Shown piece by piece: positions 34,730-43,800 of a DNA stretch of 64,000 nucleotides. How positions within the stretch are numbered: the stretch's first letter is position 1; the number at the start of each line of letters is the position of its first letter. The stretch lies in the NCBI GenBank assembly GCA_002070115.1, contig MWCO01000002.1, positions 124,001-188,000 on the forward strand, written 5' to 3'. The stretch comes from Deltaproteobacteria bacterium ADurb.Bin207 (lineage in GTDB: Bacteria > Myxococcota_A > Polyangia > Polyangiales > Polyangiaceae). Under the pieces are notes generated by a model that saw only the letters and a list, made by a program, of their open reading frames with translations, ran no database searches and was not told the origin of the DNA. A program made the translations under genes and the position numbers.

Positions 34730-36031
34730 ATGAAAATTCCTCTCGGCCTACCGTATGAGCCGTCGGCTCTTGGTCCCCGGCTCGCGACCTTGACCCTATT
34801 TCGGCTGATTTTTCTTTCTGCTCTGTTAGTAGTCCTTGCGCAATGGCATTTGCGAGACGTTCATCTCCGGGCGTTCTCCGTGCAGATTGCTCTGATCGCA
34901 CTTGCCATCGCTTTTGCGCTGGCTGCCGGATACGCGCTCGTATTGCGATCGGGAAAGCGTTATCGCGAGCTATCTTGGGCGCAGATTTTTTTCGATCAGG
35001 CGACATGGACAGCGCTGGTCTACGTCACGGGTGGTGCCGCGAGCGGAGCTTCCTCATTATACGGGCTGACCGTAGTCACCGGCGCGGTGGTCAGTGGATT
35101 GACAGGAGCTGCCATTGCCGCGGTCGTTGGCTACGTTTTCTATATCTCCCTCAGTTTGATGATGATTGCGCGCTGGATTCCCGTCCCATCCGACCAACTG
35201 GATGTTCCCTACGCACTCACGCTCGAGCAAGCCGCTTCACCTCTCGCGCTCAACCTTCTCGTGATCACGGTCGTGACATTGCTGTCAGGATACCTGGCGG
35301 AAAGGCTTCGTTTGACGGGAGGGAAACTGGAGGAAGTCACAGAAAGAGCGATGCAAGCCGAGCGTCTTGCGTACTTGGGCAAGGTTGCCGCCGGTCTTGC
35401 TCACGAAATTCGCAATCCCCTTGGCTCGATCACCGCATCGATCGAGTTATTGCACGACACCCCAGGATTGTCGCAAGAGGATCGAAAGCTGTGCGAGATC
35501 ATCAAAAACGAATCCTCGCGGCTCAACGATCTCGTGGGGGATATGCTCGATCTGGCGCGTCCGCGTAAACCAGATTTTCAGCCCACGAATATCATCTATC
35601 TGCTCCACGAGGTGGTGACTCTTGCGCATCGCTCCGGGCGAGGCAGCCAGGATGTGCAGGTCGCGCTCGTCGTTCCCGACGAGCCATCGGCAATCGTGGA
35701 TGCGGATCCAGCGCATTTCCGGCAACTTGTCTGGAATCTCGTTCGTAATGCCGTTCAGGCAACCTCTCCGGGCAGCACAGTCACGCTTCGTCTCGAGACG
35801 GTGGGCTCCACCGCTTTTCTGCTCGAAGTGGAGGATGCGGGAGCAGGGATTCCGGAAGAGATTCGGGCTCACCTTTTTGAAGCGTTCGTCTCCACCCGGG
35901 TCCATGGTTCGGGAATTGGCCTTGCGGTCGTCAAACGTATCACCGAGGAACACGGCTGGACGATAGAGGCCGTGGGCAATCGACATGGGGGAGCGACATT
36001 TCGTCTATCGATTCCCCGGAATCAGCCGTGA
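34730..36031 (+). CDS. pilS: PilS-like sensor histidine kinase
   Basis: The 433-residue product has about six N-terminal membrane helices (20-190), with YVTGGAASGASSLYGL between helices as in PilS sensors. A linker coiled coil follows, then the H-box GLAHEIRNPLG with phospho-acceptor His225. The ATPase domain has N-box WNLVRNAVQA (N336/N340), G1 EDAGAGIP and G2 GSGIGLAVV. No PAS domain is visible between membrane part and H-box, unlike Pseudomonas PilS. The normal partner PilR, a sigma-54 activator, is not adjacent; a sigma-54-like promoter stands downstream. It follows pilC by 33 bp. Confidence 0.88.
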   Translation: MKIPLGLPYEPSALGPRLATLTLFRLIFLSALLVVLAQWHLRDVHLRAFSVQIALIALAIAFALAAGYALVLRSGKRYRELSWAQIFFDQATWTALVYVTGGAASGASSLYGLTVVTGAVVSGLTGAAIAAVVGYVFYISLSLMMIARWIPVPSDQLDVPYALTLEQAASPLALNLLVITVVTLLSGYLAERLRLTGGKLEEVTERAMQAERLAYLGKVAAGLAHEIRNPLGSITASIELLHDTPGLSQEDRKLCEIIKNESSRLNDLVGDMLDLARPRKPDFQPTNIIYLLHEVVTLAHRSGRGSQDVQVALVVPDEPSAIVDADPAHFRQLVWNLVRNAVQATSPGSTVTLRLETVGSTAFLLEVEDAGAGIPEEIRAHLFEAFVSTRVHGSGIGLAVVKRITEEHGWTIEAVGNRHGGATFRLSIPRNQP

Positions 36032-36177
36032 TCTTAGCGGTCTGTTGTTCTTGCTAGGACGGTCCCGCGGCGGCATGCTGGGCGACGGAGACGTTCATCA
36101 GCAAACCATCGAGCCCATTGAATGGAACCGTGTTGGAATTCGTCTTTCATGGTGTATTTTCAGTCATCGAATCAGGT

Positions 36178-36194
36178 TTGGCATTCTGATTGCT
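36178..36194 (+). promoter_or_regulatory. candidate sigma-54 promoter
   Basis: TTGGCATTCTGATTGCT has TTGGCA at the -24 position, TTGCT at -12, and exactly ten bases between GG (36180-36181) and GC (36192-36193). It differs from YTGGCACGRNNNTTGCW at three positions. Transcription would begin near 36205, 43 bases before the MlaC-like gene. Confidence 0.45.
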
Positions 36195-36247
36195 TGCGTT
36201 CTGACTGAACCCGCTCTTCGCCACGCAGTGGAAAGGATATCGCAGCA

Positions 36248-36847
36248 ATGAATTCACTTCGACCCTCTTTCTTTGGTGCCCTCGCTCTGACTTTTGCGCT
36301 GTCTTTCGGTCAGCTTGCGCATGCGGGACCTGCTCAGGACTTCGTTCGTGCCAAGCACACCAGTCTGACGACCGAGCTTGGAAAAGCTCCTTCGCCCGCA
36401 CGCCAGAAAAACGTCGAGCATCTCATGGACGGCTTTTTTGACTTCGACAAGTTAACCAAGGATGCCCTTGCCAGGCATTACGACGATCTTACGGAGTCTG
36501 AGCACAACGAACTCAAAGCGCTCGTTCAGGCCCTGGTTACGAAGAACTACCGAAAAAACATTGAAAAAACGCTTAATTACGAGGTAGCTTTTCTTGGCGA
36601 CGAGGCGATCGACGGAGGTAAGGGCCAGAAGGTTCGAACCCGCGCGTCGAAGCGAAACTCGGGGGATGCCCCGGTCGAAATAACGTATTATCTCCACAAA
36701 AAAGGTGATGCGTGGATGGTGTACGATGTCGAGACGGACGGGTCCTCGATGTTACGTAACTATCGGAACCAGTTTGGGAAAGTGATTCGCCGGGACGGAT
36801 TTGGTGCCTTGCTTGCCAAGCTTCAAGACCGTCTCGACAAGACATGA
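36248..36847 (+). CDS. MlaC-like phospholipid-binding protein (Tgt2 family)
   Basis: The 199-residue product has a signal peptide (cleavage after AHA, residue 26) and the MlaC/Tgt2 fold: KNVEHLMDGFFDFDKLTKDALARHYDDLTESE, then LVTKNYRKNIEKTLNYEV, VRTRASKR and YYLHKKGDAWMVYDVETDGSS. MlaC carries phospholipids across the periplasm to keep outer-membrane asymmetry. AAGGA lies about ten bases before the ATG. No mlaDEF genes are in the window, so it may work with a distant transporter. Confidence 0.85.
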   Translation: MNSLRPSFFGALALTFALSFGQLAHAGPAQDFVRAKHTSLTTELGKAPSPARQKNVEHLMDGFFDFDKLTKDALARHYDDLTESEHNELKALVQALVTKNYRKNIEKTLNYEVAFLGDEAIDGGKGQKVRTRASKRNSGDAPVEITYYLHKKGDAWMVYDVETDGSSMLRNYRNQFGKVIRRDGFGALLAKLQDRLDKT

Positions 36848-36952
36848 TTGTGTACGCCAGGGTGTTGCATATTCGCCACACCCGCTTGTAACGTATCCTT
36901 CAAATTGGTCTCCGTTCGCAAGAACCGATACGATCAACGGGCGCCCGGAGAC

Positions 36953-39268
36953 ATGAGCAAGCATCCCGCGAAGGTATCCCGTAAGAGCGCTCCCAGTTCG
37001 GAGCCGAAGGTTCTTATGCAACTAAGCGCCTGTCGGGGTGGGCTTGCCCTCGAGCTGGCCGAGCCTTTTACCGTGGGTCCGTTGACGGTAACGCGTCTGG
37101 TGTCGTCCCTGCAGGGCCTGTCATTTCCGATAGATTTGACAGGGGGAGTAGGGCGTTTTCGTCATCGTCGCGGCGTTCTCGATCATTTGGTTGTGGAAAG
37201 CCAATTGGCGCAACTAGCCATGGCGCTACAACCGCGTGCGCGTGCGGTTTTCGATTCTCCCAAACTTCGGCTTTCGCTACTTCCCACGGCCCTGGGGCTT
37301 TCGGTGGGTGTATGCGATGAGGACAGGGCCCTCAGTTTTTCGGCGCACTTCACTTCGGATGGGCCGACGCTTCAATTCGTGGTTAGCGATGCGCGCGCGG
37401 TGGGGTTTGGATTTCACAGTCATGCCCTCGCGGTGCGTTTGGCGCGAGCGCTCACGGGTTGCACGCAATCGCAGGGAAGCCTCATCAGCTTGGAGCGTGG
37501 GATCGCGCACCTGGTGCGAGAGGTATTGTTGGACGCCGGGGCTCGTCTTCCATCGTGTCAACAGTTACAGTACGCATGGGACGAGACGTTGGATGGAATT
37601 CGGTTGACGGCTAGTTCAGCGGCCCCCGAGGCTTGCCCGGCGGCGGAAGTGCTGCGTGCGATCGAGTTGGCGACCATCGCGCGGCAGGGGGATGAGGCGC
37701 TTGTAGCGGGAAATTTTGACGATGCGCGAGCGGCGTATGTGACGGCGTTGGAATCCGCGCCGCGTCATCCCGATCTTGCGCTTCGGATTGCCGAGATCGA
37801 CTTGTTGGCGGGATACGCACCGGAATCCGCGCTTGCGTCGCTGGTGGAGACGATGCCGGCGCTTGACGGTGGACTCATTGGCGCTGAACTTCTCGCGGCG
37901 CTCGGCGATCGACAAGCATCGGTCCTCGCCTTGCGACGGGCGGCGGATCGTGAACCTTTTGCGCCGATGGCAGCTCGAATGCTCGGTCGGGCAGCAGCCA
38001 TCACCGAAGAGCGTTCCGACCGCTTATCGTTGCTAGATGAGGCTCTTGCGCGCTGCGTCGGGTGTGAGTCGATTCGTTGGCAGCGAGCGATCACAAGGTT
38101 GGAAGCCGGCTGTTTTTCGGACGCGATCGCGGATTTAGGTCATCTCGAAGCAGCAGCCCAGGGAGCCGAAAAACGCTACCAGGTTTGTCTTCGCGCCGGA
38201 CAACACCTTCTTCAGGCACGGCTTGCCCTGGACGCCCGCACTTTTTTTGAAAAAGCCTTGCGCTATGCACCTCGAAGTGCGCAAGCAAGCTCGGGGCTCG
38301 CACGCGCATTTTATGCCCTCGGCGATGGGCGTCGCGCGGTCCGTTTGCTCACCCGAGCCACAGAACTTTCCGGTTCCTCCTCTCCACCCCCAACGACTTT
38401 GCTGGAGCTAGCCACGGCGATCGTGGAATTCACGCGGGATTATCCTGCAGCGATTTATCATGTGCGGTCGATTCCCTTCGGGTTACCACAAACGGTTGCT
38501 GCACGTGCTCTCGAAGGCAGATGGCGCAATCAGCTCGGTGATATCGTGGGAGCGAGCCATGCGTTTTCACAAGCCAGAGAAGCCGCGGCACAGCTTCCCC
38601 GAGACACGATCGCAGAGCAATCCCAATGGCTCATCGAAGCCGCGCAATTCGAATTGGATATCCGCAACGATCCTCGCGTAGCCAAACGCCACGTAGAGCT
38701 TGCGCTTCAGGCCGATCCGAACAATCCACACGTTCAGCAGGTGTTTCGTCGAGCGGTTCGGGAGGAACAACAAGCCGTCGCGACACGGATGGATCCGGTG
38801 GCTTCCCCTGAGAGCCACGACGGTGCCGCCGCTTCTGATTCGCCTCTCGTCATTGCGGACGAACCCATAACGAAGTCCGCGGTGTCGAGTACCAACTTAT
38901 TCGACCCGGCATCGACTTCCGGAGAGATATATGACGAAGGGCCACTCGATGCGAACGAAGAGGCCCAGATCGAAGTGTTGGAAGACCGGGTACTCGCGAA
39001 TCCCAATGACCAAGAAACCATAAGACAATTGAGCGAATTGCTCGATCGAGGAAAGCAATACCCAAGGCTGCTGGCCCTGGTTTCGGCGCGATTGGACGAG
39101 ACTTCTGAACCATCTTATCGGGCCGAATTGATGGCAATGCGGATACACGCGTTACAGCAGCTCATGGCTGCCTGTCGCGCCCAGGGCAACGAAGGGGAAG
39201 CGGAGTTATATGAAGCGGCTTTGGCCGACGCTACTGAGTCGAGTTCGGACGATTCCCTGGAAGGATAG
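36953..39268 (+). CDS. TPR repeat protein, 771 residues
   Basis: ATG 36953 follows CGGAG by three bases; the frame extends to 36848 without support. The first 210 residues are not TPR but alternate strands and helices (LSACRGGLALELAEPFTVG; RLSLLPTALGLSVGVC). TPR-like helices fill about 230-640 (EALVAGNFDDARAAYVTALE; LARAFYALGDGRRAVRLLTRA). After a low-complexity acidic stretch the C-terminus (LEDRVLANPNDQETIRQLSE, then LLALVSARLDE) resembles one unit of the giant protein encoded on the other strand. No signal peptide was seen. The last 38 bp overlap the aminotransferase gene. The function is unknown. Confidence 0.8.
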   Translation: MSKHPAKVSRKSAPSSEPKVLMQLSACRGGLALELAEPFTVGPLTVTRLVSSLQGLSFPIDLTGGVGRFRHRRGVLDHLVVESQLAQLAMALQPRARAVFDSPKLRLSLLPTALGLSVGVCDEDRALSFSAHFTSDGPTLQFVVSDARAVGFGFHSHALAVRLARALTGCTQSQGSLISLERGIAHLVREVLLDAGARLPSCQQLQYAWDETLDGIRLTASSAAPEACPAAEVLRAIELATIARQGDEALVAGNFDDARAAYVTALESAPRHPDLALRIAEIDLLAGYAPESALASLVETMPALDGGLIGAELLAALGDRQASVLALRRAADREPFAPMAARMLGRAAAITEERSDRLSLLDEALARCVGCESIRWQRAITRLEAGCFSDAIADLGHLEAAAQGAEKRYQVCLRAGQHLLQARLALDARTFFEKALRYAPRSAQASSGLARAFYALGDGRRAVRLLTRATELSGSSSPPPTTLLELATAIVEFTRDYPAAIYHVRSIPFGLPQTVAARALEGRWRNQLGDIVGASHAFSQAREAAAQLPRDTIAEQSQWLIEAAQFELDIRNDPRVAKRHVELALQADPNNPHVQQVFRRAVREEQQAVATRMDPVASPESHDGAAASDSPLVIADEPITKSAVSSTNLFDPASTSGEIYDEGPLDANEEAQIEVLEDRVLANPNDQETIRQLSELLDRGKQYPRLLALVSARLDETSEPSYRAELMAMRIHALQQLMAACRAQGNEGEAELYEAALADATESSSDDSLEG

Positions 39269-40139
39269 CGGGAAGACCTCCGATGGCACGGAAAGCCCGA
39301 TGAATGGCTCGGGTGATGGGGCCCACTTTTCCCGTTCCAATCGTTCGATCATCGATTCGCGTAACCGGCAACACCTCTCGGGTCGTCGACGACACGAATA
39401 CTTCATCTGCATCGAGGAGTTCCGTTTGGGTCAAGGACGTTTCGCGCAGCTCAAGTCCCTCGTGCGCTGCGGCTTTCAAAAGATACGATCGAGTGATTCC
39501 TGATAGAATTCCTTCGTTTACGGGTGGCGTCCTAATCACGCCGGAGCGAACGATGAAGACGTTGGAAGAAGCTCCTTCGAGCACTCTACCTCTGCCATCG
39601 ACGATGATGGCTTCTTTCGCTCCCACGGCGTGCGCCTGTCGTAATGCCAGCAAGCTCACCAGATAGTTGGCAACTTTGGCACCTGCGGCGGACGTATTAT
39701 CTGTCGTTCGCTGGCTTTGAAAGAGAGCGGCGGCGATACCATCTCGGTATTGATCCTCCGAGGGAACGAGCAAAGGCACCACGATCATCACGCGCGTCGG
39801 TTGGCGTGCCCCCGTGGGATCCAGTCCATAAGGTCCAATTCCTCTGGTGATGTGGACACGGATCAACAGATTGGGAAGCTCCAGCAACGAGGCCGCATGC
39901 AAGATTTCTTGTGAGAGTCGGTCTTTGGACACGGGGATATCGATGAAAACCTGCTCGGCGGATCGGAACAGACGATCGATATGTTCGCGAAGCGCAAATA
40001 TTTTTCCATCGTAGGTTCTCATCACCTCGTAGATCGAATCGCCGTACAGAAAGCCTCGATCGAATACGGAGATCCGTGCTTGATCTTGGGCGACGACCTG
40101 ACCGTCGATCATAACCGCGAAGATTTCTGATTCTGTCAT
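39231..40139 (-). CDS. class IV aminotransferase (D-amino-acid / branched-chain type)
   Basis: The 302-residue PLP enzyme has SVFDRGFLYGDSIYEVMR near the N-terminus, the Schiff-base Lys155 in AAGAKVANYL, E188 in RVLEGASSNVF, and EGILSGITRSYLL binding phosphate. It belongs with D-alanine transaminase, BCAT and 4-amino-4-deoxychorismate lyase; FDRGFLYGD and RTYDGK favour a D-amino-acid or branched-chain aminotransferase, but the substrate is undecided. Its ATG overlaps the acyltransferase stop (ATGA, 40139-40136), making it the last gene of the giant-TPR operon. Its 3' end overlaps the convergent TPR gene by 38 bp. Confidence 0.9.
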   Translation of the reverse strand: MTESEIFAVMIDGQVVAQDQARISVFDRGFLYGDSIYEVMRTYDGKIFALREHIDRLFRSAEQVFIDIPVSKDRLSQEILHAASLLELPNLLIRVHITRGIGPYGLDPTGARQPTRVMIVVPLLVPSEDQYRDGIAAALFQSQRTTDNTSAAGAKVANYLVSLLALRQAHAVGAKEAIIVDGRGRVLEGASSNVFIVRSGVIRTPPVNEGILSGITRSYLLKAAAHEGLELRETSLTQTELLDADEVFVSSTTREVLPVTRIDDRTIGTGKVGPITRAIHRAFRAIGGLPAILPGNRPNSTQ

Positions 40140-40798
40140 GGGTTTGCGTGAAAGTGGGAGAGGGTGCAGGGCGCGCTCTTCGTAGCCGACCAGCTTAGCA
40201 GGAGGTCATGGGCGCGTTGCGTGGTGTGATCGATGGCGCATGCCAGATCCCGTTCATTGATTGCGCTTGGATTTGTGATGGGTTTGCCAAGCACGATGAC
40301 CATGCGACTGAACGGTCTCGGAATGATGAAACGATCCCAGGAAGCGAGGCAGAAGCCATGGGAGCATGCGGCGGCGTAGGGAACGACCCAAGCGTGTGCG
40401 CGATAGGCGGCGGCAAGGGCACCAGGGCGTGCGACTTGTCGCGGTCCACGAGGGCCATCGACCGCCAATGCAGCATCCCATCCTTCTTGCACTCGTTGGA
40501 CAATCGCTTGAAGCCCTTGCCTTCCTCCTTTCGAACTCGAGCCCCGCATCGAAAACACCCCAAACCAACGCATGGCCCAGGTCAAACGCTCACCATCTGG
40601 GGAATGACTGACCAGGGCAATGGTTCGGCGGCACCTACGATGGGCAAGGAGAAGGAGCAATTGCCCGTGCCAAAGGGCGAGAACACGTGGCTGGCTGGAA
40701 TCGTTGAGGAGAGGATGCTGAAAGACGCGAAGGCGAACCGTGAGCAGCCAAGCTCGCGCGACCAAACCCAATGCGAGGCCGACGAGCATCGAGAGCAT
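40136..40798 (-). CDS. DUF374 lysophospholipid acyltransferase-like protein
   Basis: The start is ATG 40798, four bases after the stop of the giant TPR gene. The frame that continues to 41338 lies inside that gene and is an out-of-frame shadow. The 220-residue product has one N-terminal membrane helix (LVGLALGLVARAWLLTV), RVLALWHGQLL, the DUF374 motif SHSPDGE, and VDGPRGPR, then a family C-terminus. DUF374 proteins belong to the PlsC-like superfamily and are thought to acylate lipids or lipid A precursors. AAGG in the upstream gene serves as ribosome-binding site. It overlaps the aminotransferase gene by 4 bp. Confidence 0.87.
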   Translation of the reverse strand: MLSMLVGLALGLVARAWLLTVRLRVFQHPLLNDSSQPRVLALWHGQLLLLLAHRRCRRTIALVSHSPDGERLTWAMRWFGVFSMRGSSSKGGRQGLQAIVQRVQEGWDAALAVDGPRGPRQVARPGALAAAYRAHAWVVPYAAACSHGFCLASWDRFIIPRPFSRMVIVLGKPITNPSAINERDLACAIDHTTQRAHDLLLSWSATKSAPCTLSHFHANP

Positions 40799-40802
40799 GC
40801 GC

Positions 40803-43800
40803 TTATGCCTTGAGCTTCTCGTAGAGTTCTTTTGCTTTTTCGAAAGAAGCGTCGTTTTCGAGGGCTCGCTCGAGCATCTGGATGGCTCTTTGCGTCTCCC
40901 CTTGTCGGTGGCTGATTTCACCGAGGTAGTAGAACACCTCAGCTTTGGTGATCGGCGCCTTATCATCCAAACGTTGGAGTAGTAGAGCCCGGAAAGTTTT
41001 CTGCGCTCGATCGAGATCGCCCAAGTCGAGAGCCAGGCGTCCCAGATCGACGAGAATGGCGAGGTTACCCGGTGTGATGCGGAACGCCTGATCGAGTTCG
41101 GCGAGGCCTTGTTCCTTGTTGCCTTCGGAAACGTGGGCCTTGGCCAAACGGTGATGAATGGCCGCCAATTCTTTGACTCGTTTTCCGCCGTAAGACTCCA
41201 CGATTTTTTCGAGCGCGGAGATGGCATCCTTGCCACGTCCGGAGGCGCTATAGGCGTCGCACAGCGAAAGCAGCAACTCCCTATCGTCGGGGGCCAGCTC
41301 GCTAGCCTGGTCGAGGAGTTTGGCAGCCGTGGCGGCATCGTTACGTTTGGTCATGTGAATATCGGCAGCCCGCTGAAGCAACTTGACCTTGTCGGCAGGA
41401 TCTGACGCGTTTTCCGCATCTTGCGCGAGCATGGCGGCAACTTCCGCCCAAGCGCCCGTCCGCTCGTACAGCTTTCTCAACATCTCGCGCACTTCCGCGG
41501 ACGCCGGATTGGCAGCCAAGCCTCGTTCGAGCACGCGGCGCGCTCCGCTTTCGTCTTCCATCAGATCGAAGATTCCGGCAAGACGAAGAGCCAAGGTGAC
41601 CGCCTCATCGCCTTCGAGCAAAGCAAGCAGCCGTTCGAGTGTTTCGACCGCTTTCTGTTTGTCACCCGTGGCTTCGTACAGACGGCCCAGCGCCTCGAGG
41701 GCTTGTTTATGCGATGGGTCCCTTTCGAGTACGGCCCCGAAGGTGTCGATTGCTTTCTGTTTATCTCCAAGTCGTGTTTCGTAGACCTCACCCAACCGGA
41801 CCGTGAAGGTAAGTTCCGCTTCTGCCTGTCCATTTTCTTTTGCGAGTTTGATTTGCGTGTCGAGCAAGTCCGCGAGGTCCCTTATTCTTTCCGTGCGTTC
41901 ATAGAGTTGTGAAAGAACCACGACGGCATCGGTCTGTCCGGGTTCCTCATCCAACACGCTGAGCAGCACGAAGACGGCCTCATCGACTTGGTCAAAACGA
42001 GATACGAGCAAATCCACCAATTCCAAGCGAAGTTTCGTGCGTTCCGATGCATCGGAAGCCACATCGATGAGACGGCCCAGCAATTCGGACAAGTCCTTGA
42101 AACGCTTTTGGTCCGCATAGAGTTTTCTAAGAGCCGAAGCAGCTTTCGAATCCATGGGGTCGGCTTCGAACACTTCTTCATAGATTTTCAACGCGCGTTC
42201 CGGCTCCTGGAGCTGGCTGCTCAACACTTCCGCGGCTTGATGGCGAAGCTGCAACGAATCCGGACCATGGGCCGTCAGCTCGGCACGCTTGAGCAGAAGC
42301 TCCACCACTTCCGCAAAATCCTCTTTCTTTTCGCGAAGTTGAGTTAGCTCCTCGTAGGGCCATAGGTAACCATCATCGAGTTCGATGAGTTGTCGAAGCA
42401 CTTGTTCGGTAAGTTCATCATCCGCCAACACGGCGTGAGCGAGCGTTTTGGCCTCACGGAACAACTCACGACGTTTTTCCGTATCGAGGTCAAGGATGGC
42501 GCGACGGCGCAAGGTAGCGATGAGATCTCGTTCGCGACCTGGTTCCCGCTGAAGTTCTTCAATGGCTTGAAGCAACTCGAGGTTGTCAGGGTCGACATGG
42601 AGCGCCTGCTGCATGGCGGACTCCGCGGATTTTCCGTCCGCCAGGCGTATTCGGTACCAGTCAGCGAGGCGCACGTACAGATCTCGCAGGGTCATGGGAT
42701 CCAAACCGTCGGCCTTGGAAAGGGCCCCGTGGAAAGCTTTGCAAGCTTCTGTCCACTGCTGGTTGGCGCCAGCGAGTTGCTCGAGTTTTGCAAGGACGTC
42801 GGAATCGCAGACGTCATCTTCAAGGGCGGCTTCGATCACGCGTTGAGCGCGCTTCGGATCTTCGGCTTGCTCTTCCAGAACGCCCGCGAGATCAAGACGT
42901 AAGCGCAGTCTTTCGGAGGGGTCTTCCGCGAACGAAACACGTTTTTCGTACAGCGATGCCAGGCGCGAGAAGTCGCCTCTTGCGCGATACACGCCTTCGA
43001 GAGCAGCCGCAGTGTCCTCGAACAAGTTCTTGTCCTCGGTAAGTTTCTCTAACGTATCGCAAGCTTTTTCGTGAGTAGGAACATGGTCCAAGGCCTGGCG
43101 GAGGTTCTCCAACGCCGTCATTTTGTCGTCGAACGACTCGAGCTGAAGCACGGCGATGCGGTGATATAGATCGGCTTGTCCTTCCGGCGTCGTTTCCACA
43201 TGGACTCGTCGGTCGAGAATTTCGTTCAACTCTCGGGTGTTGCCCAACTTGGAGTGCAATCGATCCAGCGAAGCTAGCAATTCAGGTTCATCACCAGCTT
43301 GATCGAGGGCACGAGACAGAGCCTCGACGGCACGTTTATCGTTTTCGAGTTTTTGCTCACAGATTCGGCCAAGGCGCTTCCACAAATCGGTGGCGAGAGC
43401 GGCGTCGAAAGTCTTGCCGGCACGTTCTTCCAACACGTCGGCGTATTGCTGGAAGCCGTTGCTGGCGGCTTCGGCCATTCGTTCGATATCGTCGTGCAGG
43501 CCGGTATCCTCGGGGGTTTCCGCCAGGGCACGCAGCAATGCCTCGAGGGCGCGCTCTGTGTTGTGAAGCGAGTCATGCAAGACGGTGGCAATCGACCGCA
43601 AGGTCAACGCTCGTTCGGCAACATCATGTTGTGCGAGCAAGCGCATTTCCATGACAGTAACCAACATATCGAATTGGCTGGTATTGCGCAGGACCGGCTC
43701 CAAGATATCCGCCGCGTCGAGGCGCAGATCTTCGAATCCTTCTCCAATTTCGCGTACGGCTTCGATCGTGTCTCGGTCCTCTGGCGCTTCTTCGAGCACC

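Noticed and set aside
40799-41338. N-terminal extension of the acyltransferase frame
   Set aside because: These codons lie out of frame inside the giant TPR gene and show no similarity to DUF374; the family N-terminus begins at 40798.
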